Shown one piece after another: positions 24,925-31,714 of a stretch of 38,541 nt of DNA. Numbering within the stretch: position 1 is the first letter of the stretch; every line of letters starts with the position of its first letter. Source of the DNA: Phaeodactylibacter sp. (GTDB lineage: Bacteria; Bacteroidota; Bacteroidia; Chitinophagales; Saprospiraceae); assembly GCF_022763345.1 (NCBI RefSeq), contig NZ_JALEGS010000032.1:1-38541 (forward strand), given 5' to 3'. The notes beneath the pieces were generated by a model. It made no database searches. It was not told the DNA's origin and saw only the letters and a program-made list of their open reading frames with translations. The position numbers were made by a program, and so were the translations under genes.

Positions 24925-25686
24925 ATGCGACTAATCTGGCTATGCTTTTTTTTGTTTTTGGGAATAGCAGGCTGTAGCCCCACGCCCAATCAGCCTGATG
25001 CCAATGATGCTCCCAACCCCAGCACCCTCATCAACCAAGCCCGCATTGCTCACGGCAGCAGTAGGGTGGACAGCAGCACCATCGCATTCGATTTCCGGGG
25101 GCGGCACTACGTCAGTCAGCGCTCCGGCGGTCGCTTTCAGTACGAACGGCAGTGGGCCGACACCACCGGCACCGCCTACCGGGATGTGCTCACCAACGAT
25201 GGGCTCTACCGGGAAATCAACGGCGAACGGGTGCCGCTTTCTGCCAAAGACAGTGCTGCTTACGCAGGCTCGGTCAACTCTGTGCTCTATTTTGCGCTGT
25301 TGCCCTATGCGCTGAACGACCCGGTCGTGCAAACCCAATACCTGGGCACGGCAACCCTCAAAAACGAGCCCTACCACAAAATAAAAGTCACTTTCCGGGC
25401 CGAAGGCGGAGGTGAAGACTATCAGGATGAGTACATCTATTGGTTTCACCGCGACCGGCATACGATGGACTACCTCGCCTACAATTATCAGGTGAATGGA
25501 GGGGGTGCCCGCTTTCGGGAAGCCTACAATATCCGCACCGTAGAGGGGCTGCGCGTTGCCGATTACCGCAACTATAAGCCGGTGCCCCACAGCATGGAAG
25601 TTGCTTTGTTTGACTCCCTGTTTGAGGCCGGGCAGATGGAACAGGTTTCCCTGATCGAAACGGAAAACCTAACTTTGTCCCGATGA
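24925..25686 (+). CDS. Lipoprotein of the DUF6503-like type
   Basis: A 253-residue lipoprotein with lipobox LFLGIAGC (Cys17). The body reads as a beta-rich domain found in Bacteroidota outer-membrane-associated proteins: STIAFDFRGRHYVSQRSGGRFQYER, GLYREINGERVPL, YALLPYALNDPVVQTQYLG-type, then EYIYWFHRDRHTMDYLAYNYQVNGGGARFREAYN. The family name is from memory and the function is unknown; a lipid-binding LolA/LolB-like shape would fit the size. Its stop overlaps the start of the glycosyltransferase gene by 4 bp (ATGA), so the two are translationally coupled and may share an envelope-building role. Confidence 0.72.
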   Translation: MRLIWLCFFLFLGIAGCSPTPNQPDANDAPNPSTLINQARIAHGSSRVDSSTIAFDFRGRHYVSQRSGGRFQYERQWADTTGTAYRDVLTNDGLYREINGERVPLSAKDSAAYAGSVNSVLYFALLPYALNDPVVQTQYLGTATLKNEPYHKIKVTFRAEGGGEDYQDEYIYWFHRDRHTMDYLAYNYQVNGGGARFREAYNIRTVEGLRVADYRNYKPVPHSMEVALFDSLFEAGQMEQVSLIETENLTLSR

Positions 25687-26684
25687 AAGTACTGATTGTC
25701 CGTTTTTCTTCTATTGGGGATGTTGTGCTCACCACGCCGGTCATCCGGGCGGTGAAGCAGCAGCTGAATGCCGAGGTGCATTATCTGACCAAGCGTTCCT
25801 TCCGGGGCATACTGGCGCACAACCCATATGTGGACAAGGTTTATGTCATCGACAAAAAGGTAAGCGAAGTCAAAGCGGAGCTGCAGGCCGAAAACTACGA
25901 CTACGTCCTGGACCTTCACAACAACCTTCGCAGCCGTCAGGTCAAATGGGCACTCCGGGCCAAAGCCTATACCTTCGATAAAATCAATCTGGAAAAGTGG
26001 CTGATCGTCAACCTGAAGGTCGACCGCCTGCCGGACACGCATATCGTACACCGTTACATGGCTACAGCGGCGCCTCTGGGGGCGGTCTACGATGGTCAGG
26101 GCTTGGATTATTTCATACCGGAGGAAGACGAAGTGGCGATGGGCGCACTGCTTTCCACCAACGTCCTGGGGCCGGTAGCCGATGCCCCGGCTTACACCGC
26201 TCTTGTTATTGGCGCCGCCCATAACACCAAGCGGCTGCCCACCCATCGGCTCATTGAGCTTTGTCAAATGCTCACCGGGCCGGTCGTCCTGCTCGGCGGG
26301 CCGGCTGAGGCTGAGGAGGGGCAGGCCATAGCCGATGCTGGTGGCGGGCATGTGCTCAACACCTGTGGCAAATTCAACCTCAACCAATCCGCCTCCGTAG
26401 TACGGCAAGCCAGCCGGGTCATTACCCATGACACCGGCCTGATGCACATCGCTGCGGCTTTTCGCAAGCCCATTGTTTCGATTTGGGGCAACACCATCCC
26501 CGAATTTGGGATGTACCCCTTTTTCCCGGAAGAGGAGTGGCACAACACCACGGTACAGGTCGAAGGCCTAAAGTGCCGCCCCTGCTCCAAAATCGGCTAT
26601 CAGCGCTGCCCCAAAGGGCACTTCCGCTGTATGGAAGACCTTCCGCTGCAGGCTGTGCAGAAGGGCCTGGAAAAAATGGCGTAA
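25683..26684 (+). CDS. Glycosyltransferase family 9 (heptosyltransferase-like)
   Basis: A 333-residue enzyme of GT9, which transfers a sugar from a nucleotide-diphosphate donor (ADP-heptose in the known cases) to lipopolysaccharide core at the inner face of the inner membrane. Evidence: the N-terminal MKVLIVRFSSIGDVVLTTPVIRAVKQQ, characteristic of the family, then DYVLDLHNNLRSRQVKWALRAK, the donor-side RLIELCQMLTGPVVLLGGPAEAE, and the C-terminal VITHDTGLMHIAAAFRKPIVSIWG. Four cysteines near the end (LKCRPCSKIGYQRCPKGHFRCM) are typical of GT9 members. The gene overlaps the preceding lipoprotein gene by 4 bp. The exact sugar is not known. Confidence 0.9.
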   Translation: MKVLIVRFSSIGDVVLTTPVIRAVKQQLNAEVHYLTKRSFRGILAHNPYVDKVYVIDKKVSEVKAELQAENYDYVLDLHNNLRSRQVKWALRAKAYTFDKINLEKWLIVNLKVDRLPDTHIVHRYMATAAPLGAVYDGQGLDYFIPEEDEVAMGALLSTNVLGPVADAPAYTALVIGAAHNTKRLPTHRLIELCQMLTGPVVLLGGPAEAEEGQAIADAGGGHVLNTCGKFNLNQSASVVRQASRVITHDTGLMHIAAAFRKPIVSIWGNTIPEFGMYPFFPEEEWHNTTVQVEGLKCRPCSKIGYQRCPKGHFRCMEDLPLQAVQKGLEKMA

Positions 26685-26688
26685 TGTC

Positions 26689-26912
26689 TTATATCCGGTC
26701 AAATCCATGCGGGTTAAGAGCTAAGTAACGCTCCTTAACACCTATCTTGCCGGGGATTTTATCAATTTGTTCCAGAAATCAATTATCTTTCGGTCTTTGA
26801 GTGCAAGTTTGTACTGCTCATCAGGCAGCACAGGCGGGCACAGGGCCTCAAAATTGACCAAAAACGGGCTCCGTATTCCCAGATGCTGAAGGTACACCCG
26901 ATGGTGCGACGT
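26689..26912 (-). pseudogene. Reverse-strand gene remnant of unknown family
   Basis: The region between the glycosyltransferase and PorP/SprF genes carries, on the minus strand, a coding-like reading of about 70 residues: HHRVYLQHLGIRSPFLVNF ... LALKDRKIIDFWNK, then after a one-base shift near 26755 IPGKIGVKERYLALNPHGFDRI and the stop at 26689-26691. The continuous, basic-rich sense after the frame change argues for a real former C-terminus. It has no start codon. I do not recognise the family. Confidence 0.4.
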
Positions 26913-26932
26913 TCTAAAAACACTAATACTCT

Positions 26933-28072
26933 ATGAAGCTAGTCAGAACTCTACACTTCTTTCTATTCTTTGCCGTTCTCGGAAGTTTGCAAGCACAAGA
27001 CCTACACTATACTTTGTTCAACATGTCTCCGCTGTCGCTCAACCCGGCGAATACGGGTGCCTTTCTGGGCACGGTGCGCGTGGGGGGCATTTACCGCGGG
27101 CAGTGGTGGGCAGTAGGCGACCGGGGTTACAACACGCCCGGTGGTTATGTGGATGCGCCCATCATCCGGGGGTTCCGTGATCAGGACTGGGTAGGCGTTG
27201 GTGCCTACATCTTGCAGGACCGTTCCGGCTCAATCCGCTTTACGACCCGCTCCAATGGTTTGTCTGGTGCTTACCACCTGGGGCTGGATAAGAAAGGAGC
27301 GTCTGTGCTGACGCTCGGTGTGCAAATTGGTAGTATTACGCGGAGTTTGCGGTCCAGTGATATCCTTTTGGGTTCTAGTTGGGATGCAGCCAATGGTACT
27401 TTTGCAGAGTACGGTTCCACCATGGAGGCGCAGGATGCTGCTATTGGCGCTGGTGGTAATACCGGTGGTGGTGGAAATATGGACCTCAACGACAACGACA
27501 TATCCAACTCTTACCTCGATATCCGTGCCGGCCTGCTGTTCAAACAGAAAATTGATGATTTCGACAACTTCGAAGCAGGGGTGGCTTTTGGGCACCTCAA
27601 TGTGCCAGACTATACTTTTGGCAGCGGCGGCGGTGGCATGGGGCCTATTCCCAACCCCACTCCTGGCGACAATAATACCGAAAGCAGCGACCGCCAGCCT
27701 ATGCTGATTACCACTCACGCCCGGTACGAATGGGCCTTGAATAACAAATGGTCCGCAGCCCCCACGGTAATGTGGCAAACGATGCGCGGGCAGCATGAGA
27801 TCAACCTGCAGGCCTGGGCTGGTTACGACCTTAAGCCAGAGGATCAGATCAAAGTCCACATGGGCTTAGGCTACCGGGTCGGTGATGCTGCCAAAATCCT
27901 CGCCGGGCTTGACTACAAAGACCTGCGGGTCGCTGCTGCATTTGACCTGAACGTCTCTCAGTACCGTACTGCAACGGACTTTCAGGGCGCATTTGAAATC
28001 GCAGCCTTCTACATCTTCAAGATTTACAAAGAACCGGAAATCAAGCCGGCGATCCTTTGCCCGAAATTCTAA
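26933..28072 (+). CDS. PorP/SprF family T9SS membrane protein
   Basis: A 379-residue outer-membrane protein of the PorP/SprF family, which is needed for secretion or surface anchoring of some T9SS cargo. After the signal (ending SLQAQ) the family's conserved start is present: DLHYTLFNMSPLSLNPANTGAF and RVGGIYRGQWWAVG. Then come beta-strand segments of an OMP barrel (DWVGVGAYILQDRSG, LSGAYHLGLDKKG, LDIRAGLLFKQKI, AGVAFGHLN). The end is INLQAWAGYDL ... AKILAGLDYKDLRVAAAFDLNVS and a C-terminal KPAILCPKF. A glycine-rich loop lies near residue 180 and another near 235. The OmpA-family gene follows on the same strand after about 190 bp, a common pairing. In many genomes a giant adhesin gene sits upstream of this pair; here it is absent. 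Confidence 0.92.
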   Translation: MKLVRTLHFFLFFAVLGSLQAQDLHYTLFNMSPLSLNPANTGAFLGTVRVGGIYRGQWWAVGDRGYNTPGGYVDAPIIRGFRDQDWVGVGAYILQDRSGSIRFTTRSNGLSGAYHLGLDKKGASVLTLGVQIGSITRSLRSSDILLGSSWDAANGTFAEYGSTMEAQDAAIGAGGNTGGGGNMDLNDNDISNSYLDIRAGLLFKQKIDDFDNFEAGVAFGHLNVPDYTFGSGGGGMGPIPNPTPGDNNTESSDRQPMLITTHARYEWALNNKWSAAPTVMWQTMRGQHEINLQAWAGYDLKPEDQIKVHMGLGYRVGDAAKILAGLDYKDLRVAAAFDLNVSQYRTATDFQGAFEIAAFYIFKIYKEPEIKPAILCPKF

Positions 28073-28075
28073 TAT

Positions 28076-28155
28076 ACGCTGGACAAAGTGGTTTGCGACA
28101 TCGGCCACTGACGAAGCGTAGCTTGTCAGGACAGGCGCAGGTCACTTTCCAGCGT
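28076..28155. repeat. Long inverted repeat between porP/sprF-like and ompA-like genes
   Basis: acgctggacaaagtg (28076-28090) pairs with cactttccagcgt (28143-28155), with a short bulge, enclosing about 50 bp. It starts 4 bp after the PorP/SprF stop. It could be an attenuator or mRNA-stability hairpin that lets the two genes be expressed at different levels, or a REP-like unit. Confidence 0.55.
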
Positions 28156-28264
28156 TTATGCCGACATCAAGTCGTTATATAATTTAACGTTTTATTTAAA
28201 AAGCTGCAACCGGCTTTAGCGTTTACCAAACAAAAAGCAATTGGACAAACTATCCGGAAAGTCT

Positions 28265-30733
28265 ATGAAAAACGCATACTTTATTCTCGGGCTGATTCTT
28301 TTGTCTGGCCTTCAAGTGCTGCAGGCCCAGCCCCTGACCAAGTCATCTTTAGATCAAAACCTCATCGCTGCCCGCAAGTCCTGGGCTAACCTGGACTACG
28401 TGAATGCGCTGGAATACTACGAAGATGCCTACGAGGACAGCGATGAGCGCGCGCTGATTGACACCATTGCCATCCTGCAATTCAAAGTGCGCGACTACCG
28501 TTCGGCAGAGCGTTGGTTCAGCCGTTTGCTGCGCCGTGACAAGGAAGAGGAATTCACCAAGTACCGCTATACCTACGGGCAGTTGCTGAAGATGAACGAA
28601 AAATACGCCGAAGCAATTGAGGAATTTCAGCTGTTCCTCGCCACCAATCCCGGGGATAGCCTGGAAACGCTGGCGAAAAACGAAATTTCCGGCGCTGAGC
28701 TGGCCCTGGAGCTTCCTCAAAACCTCAAAGGGGTAACGGTAGAGAATGCCGGCCGCGACCTTAATGATAAAGTGTCCGAATATACGCCAACCCTGAGCAG
28801 CAACGGCAAGGAAATTTACTTTGCCACTTTCGATGCAGATGATGTTATCTACGTGGATGAGGAAAACATGGAAGAGACCTACGCCATGATTTACCGCTCT
28901 ACCCTGGACGATACCGACTGGTCGAAGCCTCAGGAACTGGGTGGCGAAATCAACCGCCCAGGTTTCCACAACAGCAACGTACGCCTGTCCCCGGACGGCA
29001 GCACCATGTACTTCACCCGTGCTAAGCTGCAGGGCAACACCGTCTCCGAAAGTAAAATCTACTTTAGCAAAGGCGGAGGCGACTCCTGGTCTGGCGCACA
29101 GGAACTGAAAGGTGTGAACGGCGACTACATTGCCAAGCACCCCACACCGGGAGAACTGTACGGCAAGCGCGTCCTCTTCTTTGCTTCTAATATGGAAGGC
29201 GGCTATGGTGGTTTTGACCTGTACTACGCTACACTCATTGGCGAAGGCGAATACAGCGCCCCGGTCAACATGGGAGATGTCATCAATACCCCTGGGGATG
29301 AGGAAACGCCTTATTACCGGGAAGGCACCCTTTATTTTGCCTCCACCGGCCATCCTGGCCTGGGCGGGTTCGATCATTTCTACTCCACATGGGACGGGGA
29401 GAAGTGGAGCCCGGTTTTGAATATGGGACGTGGCTACAATACAAGCGTAGACGACTACGGCTTCACGCTGGATGAGGAAGGCTACTTTGGTGTTCTGACC
29501 TCCAACCGTGCCGGTGGGCGTTCTGCTTACGGGCGTACCTGCTGTGACGATATCTACACGGTGAATATTGCCCGCATCGTAGTGGACCTGGTTGTAGGTA
29601 CGTTCACAAATGACAAAAAGCCACTGACCGGCAGCACCGTCTACCTGGTCCCCACTACAAATGATAAAATGGGCACACCAAATGCTCAAAACTCCGGCGA
29701 TAAAAGTAACGTCGTAGGTTTTGACCTGGCTTTGGAGACCCCCTATATGCTGATCGGCACCCACCCCGATTACTATCCGGATACGGTGACGCTGAATACG
29801 GTTGGCGTTAAAGAATCTACCTCACTGGAGCACCGCTTCTATCTGGAGCCTAAGCCTGTGCCTCCGCCGGAGCCTGAATTCGACACGCTCGAAATCAATG
29901 AGCCCATTGTTTTGGAGAACATTCTGTACGACTTTGATAGCGACCGGATTCGGGAGGAGGCAGAAAGCGACCTGCGCGCTGTTCTCGAAATCCTGAACGA
30001 CTATCCGGAAATGGTTATCGAGCTGAGTTCGCACACGGACAGTCAGGGTGGTGATGATTACAATGAAGACCTCTCGCAGCGCCGTGCTGAATCTGCCCGC
30101 CGCTGGCTGGTCCGCGAAGGGATAGACCGCGACCGAATCGTGGCCAAAGGCTATGGCGAGAGTCAACCACAAACCGTTAACGCACGAGCTGCTGCCTTAG
30201 CAGATTTCCTGAATGAAGGGGATGTGCTGACTCCGGAGTTCATTGATGCTTTGGAAACCCAAGAGCAAAAGGAAAGAGCCTATGAATTAAACCGCCGTAC
30301 CGAGTTTAAAATTCTGGAAGGCCCGACTTTCATTACAATTAAGCGGATACAGAAGAAAGAAACCACCAAGGAAGCACCGGACCGCGGCAGTTTGCCTGGC
30401 GGGAAGCCTGAGATGAAGTTTGTGAAGGAGTTTGTGGATTTTGGTCAGGTACGCAAAGGCGAGCAGAAAGAGTACACTTTTGTATTCTACAACGCTGGTG
30501 ATGCACCCTTTACCATTGATCTGATCTCTGCCTGCGACTGCACCAAAGTGGTCAATGACCTAACTGGTGAAACCTTTGAGCCTGGTGAGAAAGGCCGGCT
30601 CGAGATCATCTTCGACAGCTCGGAAAAAGACGAATCTGAAGTCATCGATATAGATATTTTTCTGGCGGAGTCCGATGAAAACGGTGCTCCGCTCATGAAG
30701 ACTGTTCAGTACAAGTTTGAGCTGGTGAAGTAA
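28265..30733 (+). CDS. OmpA-family PD40 protein with C-terminal DUF1573-like domain
   Basis: An 822-residue envelope protein from ATG 28265 (a TTG 8 codons upstream also lies in frame); signal MKNAYFILGLILLSGLQVLQAQ. Domains in order: TPR-like helices at 25-150 (SWANLDYVNALEYYEDAYED), WD40-like PD40 repeats at about 160-430 (YTPTLSSNGKEIYFATFD, VRLSPDGSTMYFTR), a CNA-B/carboxypeptidase-regulatory-like beta domain at 440-540, and an OmpA peptidoglycan-binding domain at about 550-685 (ILYDFDSDRIREEAES, SSHTDSQG, NEDLSQRRAESARRWL). A DUF1573/ASH-like domain follows at about 717-812 (DFGQVRKGEQKEYTFVFYNAGDAPF). The TPR-PD40-OmpA order is that of the T9SS component PorE and its relatives. The DUF1573 tail is an addition. 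It pairs with the PorP/SprF gene. Confidence 0.88.
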   Translation: MKNAYFILGLILLSGLQVLQAQPLTKSSLDQNLIAARKSWANLDYVNALEYYEDAYEDSDERALIDTIAILQFKVRDYRSAERWFSRLLRRDKEEEFTKYRYTYGQLLKMNEKYAEAIEEFQLFLATNPGDSLETLAKNEISGAELALELPQNLKGVTVENAGRDLNDKVSEYTPTLSSNGKEIYFATFDADDVIYVDEENMEETYAMIYRSTLDDTDWSKPQELGGEINRPGFHNSNVRLSPDGSTMYFTRAKLQGNTVSESKIYFSKGGGDSWSGAQELKGVNGDYIAKHPTPGELYGKRVLFFASNMEGGYGGFDLYYATLIGEGEYSAPVNMGDVINTPGDEETPYYREGTLYFASTGHPGLGGFDHFYSTWDGEKWSPVLNMGRGYNTSVDDYGFTLDEEGYFGVLTSNRAGGRSAYGRTCCDDIYTVNIARIVVDLVVGTFTNDKKPLTGSTVYLVPTTNDKMGTPNAQNSGDKSNVVGFDLALETPYMLIGTHPDYYPDTVTLNTVGVKESTSLEHRFYLEPKPVPPPEPEFDTLEINEPIVLENILYDFDSDRIREEAESDLRAVLEILNDYPEMVIELSSHTDSQGGDDYNEDLSQRRAESARRWLVREGIDRDRIVAKGYGESQPQTVNARAAALADFLNEGDVLTPEFIDALETQEQKERAYELNRRTEFKILEGPTFITIKRIQKKETTKEAPDRGSLPGGKPEMKFVKEFVDFGQVRKGEQKEYTFVFYNAGDAPFTIDLISACDCTKVVNDLTGETFEPGEKGRLEIIFDSSEKDESEVIDIDIFLAESDENGAPLMKTVQYKFELVK

Positions 30734-30765
30734 AGCAAAGCAACAAGCTTTTGCTTTGTGGGAGT

Positions 30766-30794
30766 GGCAGGTACCCGATCGTGTGGTACCTGCC
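30766..30794 (+). terminator. Terminator of the OmpA-family gene
   Basis: A perfect 10-bp stem (ggcaggtacc at 30766-30775 and ggtacctgcc at 30785-30794) with a 9-nt loop, followed by gcttttatttta. A second hairpin (caaagcaa/ttgctttg, 30736-30758) lies just before it. The pnuC promoter starts 10 bp after the stem. Confidence 0.8.
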
Positions 30795-30804
30795 GCTTTT
30801 ATTT

Positions 30805-30812
30805 TACCTTTG
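30805..30812 (+). promoter_or_regulatory. Bacteroidota -7 promoter element (TACCTTTG)
   Basis: TACCTTTG is a perfect TAnnTTTG. It ends 4 bp before the ATG at 30817, which would place the transcript start at or next to the initiation codon. Confidence 0.6.
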
Positions 30813-30816
30813 TGAA

Positions 30817-31449
30817 ATGATGCAGGAAATATTGACGGAGGCGGGGGCCCTAAGCTGGGTAGACTGGGCAGCGACGATAACAGCTCTGTTTTACATTGTG
30901 CTGGCCGCGCGGGAAAAGGTTTGGTGCTGGTTTTGGGGCATCATCAGCTGTAGTTTGTGGGCATATGCGTCTTATGCTTTTTACCAGCTTTATCTCGATG
31001 CCCTTTTGCAGGTATTCTATGTTATAATGGGTTTTGTCGGGATTTACAACTGGCGCTACGGAGGGGAGGGGAACACAGAAGCCCCCATTCGGCGCTTATC
31101 CTGGCAGGAACACCTGCCCTATCTGGCAGGCGGCGCTTTGCTGTCCATTGCGTTTGGTTATTTCTTTGATCAGTATACTCCTGCTGCGGCGACCTACTGG
31201 GACGCCTTTACCACGGTTTTTTCCATACTGGCTACGTTGCTGCTGGTGCTGCGGTACCTCGACAACTGGTCCTACTGGGTGGTGATCGACACCGTATATA
31301 TAGGTCTGTACTTTAGCCGGGAAGCCTATTTATTTAGTCTGCTGATGGTGGTTTATACGGCGATTGCTGTTGTAGCCTGGGTAAGCTGGCAAAAATCCTG
31401 GAAGAAACAACTTCGGCATGAACAAATCGAAAACTCGCTAAGTCTATAG
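30817..31449 (+). CDS. pnuC: PnuC-family nicotinamide riboside transporter
   Basis: A 210-residue inner-membrane protein with about seven hydrophobic helices. Family pattern: WVDWAATITALFYIVLAAREKVWCWFWGIISC at the start, the middle QVFYVIMGFVGIYNW, and the C-terminal WDAFTTVFSILATLLLVLRYLDNWSYWVVIDTVYIGLYFSREAYLFSLL. PnuC takes up nicotinamide riboside, or related vitamin B precursors in some subfamilies, by facilitated diffusion. The start at ATG 30817 (with a second Met next) is chosen because the frame upstream passes through the terminator and promoter. The protein ends in a basic tail (KSWKKQLRHEQ) facing the cytoplasm. It stands alone between two terminator/promoter regions. Thiamine or other PnuX-type specificity cannot be excluded. 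Confidence 0.85.
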   Translation: MMQEILTEAGALSWVDWAATITALFYIVLAAREKVWCWFWGIISCSLWAYASYAFYQLYLDALLQVFYVIMGFVGIYNWRYGGEGNTEAPIRRLSWQEHLPYLAGGALLSIAFGYFFDQYTPAAATYWDAFTTVFSILATLLLVLRYLDNWSYWVVIDTVYIGLYFSREAYLFSLLMVVYTAIAVVAWVSWQKSWKKQLRHEQIENSLSL

Positions 31450-31559
31450 GGCAAAAGATTTAGTGTTTTTCATCACACGGGAAGATGTGTGGCCCCAGTG
31501 GGCAGAGGAGCTTCCGTGGATTACTTTGTAACCTGTTGAGAATAAAGGAGATAGCTAAT

Positions 31560-31582
31560 TTATTTAGAATAAATCTAAATAA
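31560..31582. promoter_or_regulatory. Palindromic operator candidate upstream of nqrA
   Basis: Nine-bp perfect arms, ttatttaga (31560-31568) and tctaaataa (31574-31582), around ataaa, in an AT-rich block 56 bp before the -7 element of nqrA. Its size and form suit a dimeric regulator, perhaps of the Fur/DtxR metal-sensing type; this last point is inference. Confidence 0.45.
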
Positions 31583-31637
31583 TTACTTTAAATAAACTAA
31601 AGCAAATGTCAGCTTCTTCTTTATGGTAAAAGGTTCC

Positions 31638-31645
31638 TATATTTG
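31638..31645 (+). promoter_or_regulatory. Bacteroidota -7 promoter element of the nqr operon (TATATTTG)
   Basis: TATATTTG fits TAnnTTTG and lies 69 bp upstream of the nqrA ATG, giving a leader of about 60 nt. A weak -33 candidate (ttcttta) is near 31616. Confidence 0.6.
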
Positions 31646-31714
31646 CGGTGTTTTTGAAAAGCCTGTAAGTAATTTTAAGGTAGGAAAAACTACCTCATTA
31701 ATGAATAAATAAGA

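Noticed and set aside
25572..26543. Open frame of 323 codons on the minus strand
   Set aside because: It overlaps the lipoprotein and glycosyltransferase genes in antisense and shows no recognisable features.
28349..29764. Open frame of 471 codons on the minus strand
   Set aside because: It is antisense to the OmpA/PD40 gene, whose domains are unmistakable; no protein-like motifs or signal are seen in the antisense reading.
30759..30816. Riboswitch before pnuC
   Set aside because: Only about 60 bp lies between the OmpA stop region and the start, all taken up by a terminator and a promoter; there is no room for an aptamer in the mRNA.
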